Positions 25,556-33,846 of a stretch of 64,000 nucleotides of DNA are shown here, piece after piece. The stretch comes from DASPMP01 sp035626995 (GTDB lineage: Bacteria > Gemmatimonadota > Gemmatimonadetes > Gemmatimonadales > Gemmatimonadaceae): the NCBI GenBank assembly GCA_035626995.1, contig DASPMP010000245.1, positions 1 through 64,000 on the forward strand, written 5' to 3'. Position 1 is the stretch's first letter, and every line of letters begins with the position of its first letter. A program made the translations under genes and the position numbers. The notes beneath the pieces were generated by a model. The model saw nothing but the letters and a program-made list of their open reading frames with translations. It searched no databases and was not told where the DNA came from.

Positions 25556-26676
25556 CAAGCCAGCAGCTGGAAGATGCCCTGCTCGCATTCGTGAACGGCA
25601 CGTTGCTGGCGGGAAAGACGCCGGCCACCGCCACCGACCGCCTCTTCGAGGACGGGTTCATCGATTCGCTTCGTGTGCTGGAGCTGATCGCTTTCCTCGA
25701 GGACACGACTGGACGCAAGGTTGCTGACCGCCAGGTGCGCCTGGCCACGTTCCGCAGCGTCCGCGCCATAGCGCTGACCTTTGCCGGGGATGCTAGCGCG
25801 AGTGCCAGCGATGAAACGGACGCGCTGTACCGGTACCACACCGATGTATCGCGCTTCGCGTCGCCGATCGTCGAGCTGCGGCGACGGGGGGAATTGATAG
25901 ACCCCGACGGCACCGTGCGAATCACCGGGCTTGCCGCGCGCCTGTTCCACATTTTCGACTACGTGTTCGCCCGCTGGGCGCGCGAGCTCGGCGCCGACGA
26001 CGTCGCCGCGCCTCCAGTGATCCCTGCCGCGACCCTCGAACGCGCGGGCTTCGTCTCCAGCTTTCCGCAGCTGCTGCTTCGCACCACGGGCGACCTCGCC
26101 TATTCCCCGGCAGCCTGCTATCACCGGTATGCGGCGCTCGCGGGCACCACCCTCACGAACTCGGTCGTGCTTGGCGTGCATGCCCGCTGCCGGCGCGTCG
26201 AGGCCGACCCGCGCCCGCTCGAGCGCGCCACGGAATTCACGATGCGGGAAGTCGTGGTGCTCGGGACGGCGCAGGACGTGGAGCGTGTGCGGCACCGGCT
26301 GCTCCGGCGCGTGGACCGCTTCGTTACCGCGCTGGCGCTCGACGGCGCCATCGAGCCAGCGAGCGACCCGTTCTTCGCCAGCGAGTCCGCGGGACGCGCA
26401 CTGGCACAGCGCGCGGGTGCGCTGAAGCACGAGCTGCGCCTCTCACTGGAAGACGGCCGTCGCGTCGCCGTCGCCTCCTTCAACAAGCATCACGACCATT
26501 TCGGCCGAGCCTTCGACATCGCATTCGCTGGACAGCCCGCGCACAGCGGATGCGTCGCCTTCGGGGTTGACCGATGGGTGCTCGCATTCCTCACGCAACA
26601 CGGCTTCGACGAACGCTCATGGCCGTCGATCATCCGCGACGCACTCGAGCGACAGCAGGCACATGCCGCTTCCTAA
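25552..26676 (+). CDS. Carrier domain fused to class II aaRS-like amino acid:[carrier protein] ligase
   Basis: A 374-aa two-domain protein. Residues 1-80 form a carrier domain with Ser39 in EDGFIDSLRVLEL as the phosphopantetheine site. Residues ~90-374 match the seryl-tRNA-synthetase homologues that load Gly or Ala onto carrier proteins (aa:CP ligases). They include the SPAACYHRY segment, a motif-2-like FTMREVVVLG, DPFFASES, LKHELRL, FNKHHDHFG and the motif-3-like GCVAFGVDRW with Arg341. The three zinc ligands of that family, Cys-Glu-Cys, fall at Cys189, Glu233 and Cys334. There is no tRNA-binding arm. Known examples use a separate carrier; here it is fused in cis. ATGA overlap links it to the reductase gene. 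Confidence 0.85.
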   Translation: MTSQQLEDALLAFVNGTLLAGKTPATATDRLFEDGFIDSLRVLELIAFLEDTTGRKVADRQVRLATFRSVRAIALTFAGDASASASDETDALYRYHTDVSRFASPIVELRRRGELIDPDGTVRITGLAARLFHIFDYVFARWARELGADDVAAPPVIPAATLERAGFVSSFPQLLLRTTGDLAYSPAACYHRYAALAGTTLTNSVVLGVHARCRRVEADPRPLERATEFTMREVVVLGTAQDVERVRHRLLRRVDRFVTALALDGAIEPASDPFFASESAGRALAQRAGALKHELRLSLEDGRRVAVASFNKHHDHFGRAFDIAFAGQPAHSGCVAFGVDRWVLAFLTQHGFDERSWPSIIRDALERQQAHAAS

Positions 26677-27502
26677 TTACACAAGGGAATCTCCCTCCAT
26701 TCCACGCCGGCTCCTCCGCGAGGGAAAGCCGCACCTGCTCCCCGTATATGGCCTGATGCTCACCAGCTACCTGGGGCGCGAGGGGATTTTGCACTCGGGG
26801 AGCTTTCGCTTTGCGGACCACATCTACCGCAGCCGCCCCCGGGGTCGATTCGGTGTGGGCTACCTGCTGGATGCGGTGTTGCTGCGTCTGCCGGCCGCAC
26901 GCTCAATGCGCAGCCGGTACCTGCACTCCCGCGACGAGATCGTCGCCGAGGTGCGGCGCCGCGCTGCCGAGGGGGCAGCGCAGGTGCATGTTGTCTCCGT
27001 GCCCTGTGGCATCGCGCGCGAGATGGTCGAGGCCGCGGAGATTCTCGCTCGCGAAGCACCTGCTGCCGCGGCGCTCGTGCGCTACCACGGCATCGACCTG
27101 GATCCCGAGCCGCTGGAGCTGTCGCGCCAGCTCGCGGGCGATCGCGCCATGTTTTCGTTCACCCAGGGCGATGCATTCGACTCGGCGGTGTATCCCGTTC
27201 ACTCCGATGTCGTGGTCTCCACCGGATTGGTGGACTTCCTGTCGGACGACGAAGCCGTTCGCTTCTTCCGCGCCTGTCATCGCGCGCTGCGACCGGGAGG
27301 GCTGCTGGTGACGTCGGCCCAGCAGCCGCAGAAGCTGGCCGACTACCTGATGCGCGAGCTGGCAGAGCTGCGTCCGCAGTATCGCGGTCCCGATGGCATC
27401 GCGGACGTGGTCGCGTCGGCAGGATTCGGTGAGATATCCGTGCGCAAGGACGCGGTGGGGCTGCAGTCGCTCGTCACCGCGCGCAAGCTGACGGCACCAT
27501 GA
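26663..27502 (+). CDS. Class I SAM-dependent methyltransferase
   Basis: A 279-aa protein with a Rossmann-like methyltransferase core at ~100-260. Motif I is unusual (VVSVPCGIAREM). The acidic end of strand 2 is in YHGIDLDPEPLEL, the third strand in VVVSTGLVDFLSDD, and RALRPGGLLVTS completes the core. The first 90 residues are helical and may form a lid. It probably methylates an N, O or C atom of the cluster product. The ATG at 26663 overlaps the ligase gene by 14 bp; a 32-codon extension upstream lies inside the ligase gene and is rejected. Confidence 0.85.
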   Translation: MPLPNYTRESPSIPRRLLREGKPHLLPVYGLMLTSYLGREGILHSGSFRFADHIYRSRPRGRFGVGYLLDAVLLRLPAARSMRSRYLHSRDEIVAEVRRRAAEGAAQVHVVSVPCGIAREMVEAAEILAREAPAAAALVRYHGIDLDPEPLELSRQLAGDRAMFSFTQGDAFDSAVYPVHSDVVVSTGLVDFLSDDEAVRFFRACHRALRPGGLLVTSAQQPQKLADYLMRELAELRPQYRGPDGIADVVASAGFGEISVRKDAVGLQSLVTARKLTAP

Positions 27503-28191
27503 TCTACGAGACGCATCTCGCGGCGACCGAAGCGGCGTTCTGGCCCATGGACAGCATCGCCTGGGACAACATCGATCGCGAAGCCGCACGCGCCGAGGGC
27601 TCGATTCATCAGGCGTTGCATGACGCCGCGCTCATCGAGGGATACCTGCCGGTGTACGCCGCGCGCCTGCTCCAGTTGCTCTGGGAGGACGTGGACGCGA
27701 CCGCGGTGTTCAGCATGGAGCTGTTCGAGGGGCTGCGACACTACACGATGCTGCGGCGTTACCTGGATCTCGTCGGGTTCAGGTCGGCGACGGATGTCGA
27801 TGCCAGCCTGGCTGTTGCCCGCGGTCGGGCGCGAAGCGCCGAGTACAGCGCAGAGCGTATCGGGGAACATCTCACCCACTTCATGGGATCGGAGCTGTTC
27901 GCGTCATACTTCTTCCTGCGCATCGCTGAGCAGTCGCGCGAACCAGTGCTGCAGTCGCTGTTGCGCAGGATGTCCGCCGACGAGCGTCGTCACGCCACGG
28001 CCGCCGCGGCCGTGCTCGAGCAGCGCGTCCGCCGCGACGGCTCCATCGCCGCGCAGGTCCGGGCCGCGGCGAACGCCTTTCAGCACTACGGCAGCGACGT
28101 CGTCCACGTCCCCGTTGGCGAAGCCAATGATTTCGAGGCGCTCGCTGCCTTCAACCGCAAGGTCCGGGACATCCTGGCTAGTCCGACCTGA
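27499..28191 (+). CDS. Ferritin-like diiron oxidase, resembling acyl-ACP desaturases
   Basis: A 230-aa helical protein with two diiron-type helices pairs: Glu47, then Glu77 near His81 (FEGLRHY), and Glu132, then Glu162-x-x-His165 (ADERRHA). The second motif matches the DEKRH motif of soluble acyl-ACP desaturases; the first differs by one residue in spacing from EENRH. It may therefore be a desaturase- or hydroxylase-like enzyme for a carrier-bound chain, but the family is not certain. It is the last gene of the coupled run (ATGA overlap with the methyltransferase) and overlaps the convergent ADOP permease gene by 14 bp. Confidence 0.65.
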   Translation: MIYETHLAATEAAFWPMDSIAWDNIDREAARAEGSIHQALHDAALIEGYLPVYAARLLQLLWEDVDATAVFSMELFEGLRHYTMLRRYLDLVGFRSATDVDASLAVARGRARSAEYSAERIGEHLTHFMGSELFASYFFLRIAEQSREPVLQSLLRRMSADERRHATAAAAVLEQRVRRDGSIAAQVRAAANAFQHYGSDVVHVPVGEANDFEALAAFNRKVRDILASPT

Positions 28192-30856
28192 TCGCCAGCA
28201 TGGGATCGGTGTGCGTCGCGCGCACTGCGGGGCGATAGCTCGCCAGCACGGTAACGATCCCTAATACGAGCACCACGCCCGCAATCGTGACAGGATCTGC
28301 AAGGGTCGTCTGGAAGAGCATCCCCTGGATCACGCGCGCGGACAACCAGGCTCCCACTGCCCCCAGCGTGATTCCTGCGGCCATCGCGAGCATCGCGTCC
28401 CCGACCACACTGCGGACGAGTCTCCCATTCGATGCGCCGAGGGCGATGCGCACGCCAAGCTCGCGACGTCGCTGCTCCACGCCGTACGCGACGATTCCAT
28501 AGAGGCCGACGCATGCCAGCACGAGCGCCGCGAATGCGAAGCCCGCCAGCACCGTGGTAATGAATCGACGCCCCTCGTCCACTGCCGCGAACCCCGTGGG
28601 CATCGCGCTGGGCTTCGGCTGGAATTCGATCGCGGGTTCCACTTCGCGCACGCCGCTCTCGATCGCGCGCAGCATCTGATCGCTGACCGGCGCGCCCGCG
28701 CGCACGGAGAAGCGCATCCAGGGCCACACTTCCAGCGTGTACGGCAGCAGGACCTCTGGTTCGGGCGCGACCTCCGGGCCATTGAGGCGCGCGTTCCCCA
28801 CCACGCCGACGACCGGCAGCGTGATTGGCTCGCCGAAGTCCTCACGCGCCTGCGATGAGCGGGGCACGGTGATGCGGATGCCCAATGCGCTCCCCTGCGG
28901 CGCCAGCTGGCGAGCGAGCGCCTCGTTGATCACGAATCCCGACGCGGCGCGCATGTCCTCCTCACCAAACCAGCGGCCGGCAACGAGCGGGATGCCCATG
29001 GCGCGCAGGTATCCCGCCGAGACCGGGTGATATGCAGCCCTGATACGGGCCTCGTCGTCAGCGTCTGGCCGCTTCACCGGCACCGGGATCAGCGCGCCCC
29101 CAGCGGCCGCGACCTCGACGATGCCAGTAGTAGCGTGCACCCGCTCGAGGATCCGCCGGTACAGCGCGGCTGCCGCCTCGGGCGAATCGTACTGTGGCGA
29201 CGGCGGACGGATTGCGAAGCTGATGAGGCCATTGGCTTCGAACCCCATTGAGACGGATGCCACTCGCCGGAAGCTCTGCAGCAGCAGGCCGGCGCCAATG
29301 AGCAGCGTGACCGTGAGCGCGAACTGCATGGACACGAGTGCGTAGCGCAGCCGCCGGTCCTGGCGGTCACCGCCTGCCAGGCCCCCGCCGGACTTGAGAC
29401 GCAGGATGAGCGCGCCGAGGCTCGCCCGGACCGCCGGGAGCGCACCCATGATCAGTGCCGCGACGAGCGCCGTGGCGAATGCAAACGCGACGGGCCGCCC
29501 GCGAACGCTGAGCGCTTCGGTGAATGGGAGAAGATGGGACGCCGAGCCGCGAGCGCCGCCCACGAGCGCCATGGCCAACGCGATGCCGGCACCGGCCGCG
29601 ACGAGCGCGATCACGAGCGATTCGCTGAACAACTGTCGCGCGATGCGCAGCCGGCTGGCGCCCAGTGCGGCGCGCACTGCAAGCTCGCGCGAGCGCACGC
29701 TCGCCCGCACCAGAAAGAGATTCGAGATGTTGACGCAGGCGAGGAGCAGGACGAGCGCGACGGCGCCGAAGACCATCGTGAGCTGCTGGCGCCGCGTGCC
29801 GTACACCTGCTGGCTCACCGGCTCGAGCGCGATCCCCGTCCAGTGCGCCTGCTCGACGGGATACTCGGCCGCGAGGCGCTGCTGCACGGTGCGCATCGCC
29901 GCGGCTACCCGCGCCGAGTCAGCGCCGGGAGTGAGTCGCACGATGGTGCGGCTGTCGACGTGCAGCCCGCGTAGCGCGAGCTGTGGCATCGTGCCGCGGC
30001 GCGGCTCGAGTGGTTGCCAGAGCGCCGGCAGCAACCAGGTGCCGCCACCGAAGTTGGGGAGCGCGAACGCATGTGGCATCACGCCGACGATCGTCACAGG
30101 CTCGCTGTTGACGCGCATGGTGCGCCCGATGACCGACCGATCGCCACCGAACTTCTCCATGAACAGCGCCCACGAGATCACGGCGACGCTCGGCGCGCCA
30201 TCGGCCTGTTCATCCGGTGAAAAGGTGCGTCCGAGCGCGGGCCGGGTTCCGGCGACGTCGAAGAATTCGCGCGACACATACGCGGTGATGTGCCGTTCCG
30301 GATCGTCGTCGATGAGGACACCGTCGCCACGGATGAACGCGATGTCTTCGACAGCATCGCCGAACGACGCGGCCTGCGTCTTCCAGTCCGCGAACGTTGG
30401 ATAGGATGGCGTGCGGGAACTGCCCTGGTCGTTCCGCTCGTAGATCGCGTGGAGCCTGTCCGCGTCGCGATACGGCAGCCCGCGCAGCACGATCGTGTCC
30501 ACGACGCTGAATACCGCCGTCGAGCTGCCAATGGCAATGGCGAGGGTGACGATCGCCAGGATGGTGAATGCGGGCGCGCGCCGCAGGCTGCGCAACGCGT
30601 AGCGGACGTCCTGGGCGATGCCGTCGATGTGTCGCGTCCCGCTCGCGTAGCGGACCTCTTCGGCGATGAAGGTCGGGTTGCCGAACTGCCGGCGCGCGGA
30701 GTCGGCGGCATCCGTCGCGTCCGATCCCGCGTGCATCCGTTGCGCGGCGTCGAGGGACAGGTGAAAACGGATCTCCTCATCCACTTCGCGCGCGTACTGT
30801 TCGCCGCGCAGCAGCACGCGCAGGCGATGGAAGAATCCACGCAGGATGCCGGTCAT
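28178..30856 (-). CDS. ADOP family permease (MacB-like/FtsX)
   Basis: An 892-aa membrane protein of the acidobacterial duplicated orphan permease type. It has a ~75-residue soluble prefix (REVDEEIRFHLSLDAAQRM), a first membrane helix (~95), a MacB-like periplasmic core, three FtsX helices (~365-490), a second periplasmic core and three final helices (~775-875). The end DPMLAIRSD is very typical. No ATPase is encoded with it. It is cotranscribed with the upstream PadR gene (ATGA overlap), as usual for this family. Possible substrates are unknown. Confidence 0.92.
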   Translation of the reverse strand: MTGILRGFFHRLRVLLRGEQYAREVDEEIRFHLSLDAAQRMHAGSDATDAADSARRQFGNPTFIAEEVRYASGTRHIDGIAQDVRYALRSLRRAPAFTILAIVTLAIAIGSSTAVFSVVDTIVLRGLPYRDADRLHAIYERNDQGSSRTPSYPTFADWKTQAASFGDAVEDIAFIRGDGVLIDDDPERHITAYVSREFFDVAGTRPALGRTFSPDEQADGAPSVAVISWALFMEKFGGDRSVIGRTMRVNSEPVTIVGVMPHAFALPNFGGGTWLLPALWQPLEPRRGTMPQLALRGLHVDSRTIVRLTPGADSARVAAAMRTVQQRLAAEYPVEQAHWTGIALEPVSQQVYGTRRQQLTMVFGAVALVLLLACVNISNLFLVRASVRSRELAVRAALGASRLRIARQLFSESLVIALVAAGAGIALAMALVGGARGSASHLLPFTEALSVRGRPVAFAFATALVAALIMGALPAVRASLGALILRLKSGGGLAGGDRQDRRLRYALVSMQFALTVTLLIGAGLLLQSFRRVASVSMGFEANGLISFAIRPPSPQYDSPEAAAALYRRILERVHATTGIVEVAAAGGALIPVPVKRPDADDEARIRAAYHPVSAGYLRAMGIPLVAGRWFGEEDMRAASGFVINEALARQLAPQGSALGIRITVPRSSQAREDFGEPITLPVVGVVGNARLNGPEVAPEPEVLLPYTLEVWPWMRFSVRAGAPVSDQMLRAIESGVREVEPAIEFQPKPSAMPTGFAAVDEGRRFITTVLAGFAFAALVLACVGLYGIVAYGVEQRRRELGVRIALGASNGRLVRSVVGDAMLAMAAGITLGAVGAWLSARVIQGMLFQTTLADPVTIAGVVLVLGIVTVLASYRPAVRATHTDPMLAIRSD

Positions 30857-31194
30857 GTCGCACTCTCCATCACCCGCGCGATCGCCGCGAGTGCAGTGTC
30901 GAACTCCGAGATCTCCTGTCCGAGCCGGCGCCGGCCCGCGGCAGTGATGGTGTAGTAGCGCGCCTTGCGGCCGGTGGGCGAGTCACCCCACTTCGCGGTC
31001 ACCAATCCCTGGGACAGCAGTCGCTCGAGGGCGGGATACAGCGATCCCTGTCCCACCTGGAAGACGTCCCCGGACCGGTCTGCGATGTGTTTCGCGACGG
31101 CGTATCCGTGCATCGGCCGGATGGTGAGCGTGTGGAGGATGAGCATCTCCAGCGTGCCCCGGACGAGGTCGGGGGCGGGCATTGAACGTGGCAT
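30853..31194 (-). CDS. PadR family transcriptional regulator
   Basis: A 113-aa winged-helix repressor with the family pattern LEMLILHTL, MHGYAVAKHI, QGSLYPALERLLSQG and GRKARYYTITAAGRRRL, then a short C-terminal helix. It controls the ADOP permease gene that overlaps its stop codon. Two copies of a 22-bp site lie directly upstream and the second ends with this start codon, so the mRNA is likely leaderless and the gene autorepressed. Confidence 0.92.
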   Translation of the reverse strand: MPRSMPAPDLVRGTLEMLILHTLTIRPMHGYAVAKHIADRSGDVFQVGQGSLYPALERLLSQGLVTAKWGDSPTGRKARYYTITAAGRRRLGQEISEFDTALAAIARVMESAT

Positions 31195-31235
31195 ATGACG
31201 GTAATCTACACATCATATGACGTTTGTCTACATAT
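31192..31235 (-). promoter_or_regulatory. Two abutting 22-bp PadR-type operators
   Basis: Reading the minus strand, copy one (31235-31214) and copy two (31213-31192) share 18 of 22 bases and touch end to end. Both contain GTAGA and end CGTCATATG; the final ATG of copy two is the padR start codon. TAGATT in copy two, eight bases before the ATG, could be a -10, with TAGACA of copy one 16 bp further up as a -35. Confidence 0.75.
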
Positions 31236-31280
31236 CGGCCTCGGCTCTCGGCCTCGGCTCCCGGCTCGCGGCTTGCAGCC
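31236..31280 (+). repeat. CTCGGC-type short repeat
   Basis: A run of CGGCCTCGGCTCTCGGCCTC-like words next to the PadR operators. The same words occur in at least four other spacers of this window. The rest of the gap up to the ankyrin gene (31281-31435) shows no feature apart from the AAGGAGG at 31422. Confidence 0.6.
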
Positions 31281-31435
31281 GTTGCGGGTTCGGCATATTC
31301 TCCCGGACGGCGCGCAGGGCGCCGCCCGTCCGCGGAGAGGACCGAGTCCACCTGACCGAGACGCAATAACGGCTGGTTCCTTCGAACCTCCTCATGCCCA
31401 TGCAAGCGGACCACGGGCGCACAAGGAGGCTCGTC

Positions 31436-32707
31436 ATGCCCGTTCGCCGGCTGCCCGTCGTCCCCAATCTGGACCAGCTGAAGCATCAGGCCAGGGACCT
31501 GCTCCGCGCGATGCACTCCGGCGATTCCGCCGCCATCGCCGAGCTCCGCGAATTCCATCCCGACGGCATCGCGCCGAGCGATACGAAGCTGGCCGACGCG
31601 CAGCTGATCCTTGCGCGCAGCTACCAGGCGACCAGCTGGCCGCGCCTCGTACAGGCCGTGGAGCTGGTCGACGCCATCTGGAAGGACGACATCGATGCGG
31701 TCCGGGCGCTCGTTACGAAAAACCCGTCGCTGATCCAGGAGCAGACACTGCTGCGCGCGGACTCGAACTGGGGACCACCGATGTCCTACGCCGCGAACGC
31801 AGGACGCGACCGCATCATCCAACTGCTGCATGATCTCGGCGCTCGCGACCACCGGACGGCCTTCGGTCGGGCCGTGCTGCAGAGCAAGGTCGGAACTGCA
31901 AAGCTCATCCGCTCCCTGGCCGGTCTTCCATCAATGCCCGACGATGGACTCGGTGGACCCGCGTACACGCTGAGCGTCGAGGGTACGGCGTACGTCCTCT
32001 CGCTGGGCGCGCGGATGTACGACGATGATGGGACGCTGCTCGCCCCGTTCGAGACTGTGGTAAGCACCGATGCGCGAAACCCGGAGGCGAAGCACGCCAT
32101 CCTGGAGCTGTATGTCCGCCACGGACTGCGTCTCCCGGACACGGCGCCGATGGCGCTGCACCGCGGCCGCCTGGATCTGCTTGAGGCGCATCTTCGCCGG
32201 GACCCCGGGCTTCTGTCGCGCACCTTCAGCCACGATGAGATCTACCCGCGCGCGCTCGGCTGCATGGACCCGATCGACGCCACGACCGGTACGCCGCTCG
32301 ACGGGACGACACTGCTGCACATGTGCGTCGAGTACGACGAGCTGGAGATCGCGCGGTGGCTGCTGGACCGCGGGATGGATCCCGATGTGCGTGCGCGCGT
32401 GGGCGCGTCCGGCTTCGGTGGCTTTACTGCGCTGTTCAATACCGTCGTATCGCAGCCGAACTTCTGGATGAACTACCGGAAGCGCGGCCCCTTCGTCGCT
32501 CCATGCACGGAGCTGCTGCTGTCCCGTGGCGCCAACCCGAACCCGCGCGCTTCCATATGGAAGCGGTTGCACCCGGGCCATGGCGATACCGCACGCCACG
32601 AGTACCACGACGTGACTCCGCTGTCATACGGCCAGCGGTTCCATGCACCGATTTTCGTGAGCCAGCCGGCCATGCAGCTCATCCGCGCCGCCGGAGGGAA
32701 GGAATGA
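31436..32707 (+). CDS. Ankyrin-repeat protein
   Basis: A 423-aa soluble protein. A helical N-terminal part (LDQLKHQARDLLRAMHSGD) is followed by degenerate ankyrin repeats (AANAGRDRIIQLLHDLGA; GTTLLHMCVEYDELEIARWLLDRGMDP; TELLLSRGANPN). It is a likely protein-binding scaffold; the partner is unknown. AAGGAGG six bases before the ATG at 31436 fixes the start, although an in-frame ATG lies 42 bases upstream. No signal peptide is seen. Confidence 0.88.
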   Translation: MPVRRLPVVPNLDQLKHQARDLLRAMHSGDSAAIAELREFHPDGIAPSDTKLADAQLILARSYQATSWPRLVQAVELVDAIWKDDIDAVRALVTKNPSLIQEQTLLRADSNWGPPMSYAANAGRDRIIQLLHDLGARDHRTAFGRAVLQSKVGTAKLIRSLAGLPSMPDDGLGGPAYTLSVEGTAYVLSLGARMYDDDGTLLAPFETVVSTDARNPEAKHAILELYVRHGLRLPDTAPMALHRGRLDLLEAHLRRDPGLLSRTFSHDEIYPRALGCMDPIDATTGTPLDGTTLLHMCVEYDELEIARWLLDRGMDPDVRARVGASGFGGFTALFNTVVSQPNFWMNYRKRGPFVAPCTELLLSRGANPNPRASIWKRLHPGHGDTARHEYHDVTPLSYGQRFHAPIFVSQPAMQLIRAAGGKE

Positions 32708-32805
32708 GCGAGGACAGCGCACGGGCAAACCGGTATTGCCAGTCTGAGGGGCGACGCGCGTATTTTGTACCGGCTCTTCCCTCCCTGCTCTCTCCTCCCC
32801 AGTAC

Positions 32806-33678
32806 ATGAAAGCCCTCAAGTGGATCGGCGTCGCACTCGCGAGCCTGGTCGGTCTCGTCCTCATCGTGGTCATCGCGCTCAATGTCGTCGGCCGCCGCAA
32901 GGCCGCCAGCGCAGCCGACGTCGCAGGCACCCCGGTGACGGTCCCCGCGAATGACAGCGCGCTCCTCGCGCGCGGCGCCCACCTCGCCGACTTCATGGGA
33001 TGCGAGGGATGCCACGGAACGGGGATGGCCGGAAAGCCATTCGCGCTCCCCGCTGTCCTCGTCGGAATGGCTGCGCCGAATCTCACCGCTGGTGAAGGTG
33101 GCGTCGGTGCGACGTATACACCCGAAGACTGGGAGCGCGCCATCCGACATGGCGTCGCGAAGGATGGCCGGCGGCTGATCATCATGCCCTCCGAAGCGTA
33201 CACGAACCTCAACGACACTGATGCGGCGGCGCTGATTGCCTACCTGCGGACACTACCGCCGGTGAGCCAGTCCTTCCCCGCGCGAAAGATCGGCGTGGTC
33301 GGCGGCGCACTGCTTGGCGCCGGCATCTTCCCGACGGTGTCGGAAATGATCGCGCATGATTCCGTTGGGAAACGCATGGCCATCGCGCCCGGAGTGACCG
33401 CCGAGTACGGCCGCTATCTCGCGCACGTCACGGGATGCAACGTGTGCCACGGCGCCGACCTTCGCGGCGGCAAGGAGGCTGGCGGCGGCGGTCCTCCACC
33501 CGGCCCAAGCCTCATCGCCTTCGTGGCAAATAACTCCGCGGAAGCGTTCAGGAATACTATCAGGACCGGGACGACGCCATCCGGTCGCGCGCTGAACCCC
33601 GAATTCATGCCGTGGCCGTACTTCGGCAAGATGACGGACGACGAGCTCGAGGCGATCAGGCTGTATATCAGTCAGTAG
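32806..33678 (+). CDS. Membrane-anchored dihaem c-type cytochrome
   Basis: A 290-aa protein with an uncleaved signal anchor (residues ~5-28, WIGVALASLVGLVLIVVIAL) and two CxxCH haem motifs, CEGCH at 66-70 and CNVCH at 211-215. Each lies in a cytochrome c fold with a later Met ligand candidate (IIMPSEAY near 125; FMPWPYFG near 275). It would carry electrons on the periplasmic side of the membrane. No oxidase or dehydrogenase partner is adjacent. Confidence 0.9.
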   Translation: MKALKWIGVALASLVGLVLIVVIALNVVGRRKAASAADVAGTPVTVPANDSALLARGAHLADFMGCEGCHGTGMAGKPFALPAVLVGMAAPNLTAGEGGVGATYTPEDWERAIRHGVAKDGRRLIIMPSEAYTNLNDTDAAALIAYLRTLPPVSQSFPARKIGVVGGALLGAGIFPTVSEMIAHDSVGKRMAIAPGVTAEYGRYLAHVTGCNVCHGADLRGGKEAGGGGPPPGPSLIAFVANNSAEAFRNTIRTGTTPSGRALNPEFMPWPYFGKMTDDELEAIRLYISQ

Positions 33679-33736
33679 CCTCGGCTCTCGGCCTCGGCCT
33701 CGGCTAACGGGCTCTCGGCTCTCGGCTCTCGGCTCA
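33679..33736 (+). repeat. CTCGGC-type short repeat
   Basis: About 58 bp of tandem CTCGGCTCTCGGC and CTCGGCTAACGGG words starting right at the cytochrome stop codon. The remaining ~110 bp to the histidine kinase carry no recognisable promoter. Confidence 0.7.
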
Positions 33737-33846
33737 GTCCGCCACGGTCGATTTGGCTGCCTTACCGCTGGAATTGGGACCTCGGGGTCCTGATGTTTAC
33801 GCGTGCTGCCGAGGTGATGCCGTTCGTGTAACCCCAGTCCGACGAC

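Noticed and set aside
24149..25588. 479-codon minus-strand ORF opposite KAS III and reductase
   Set aside because: Antisense shadow; the plus strand carries catalytic motifs and coupled starts.
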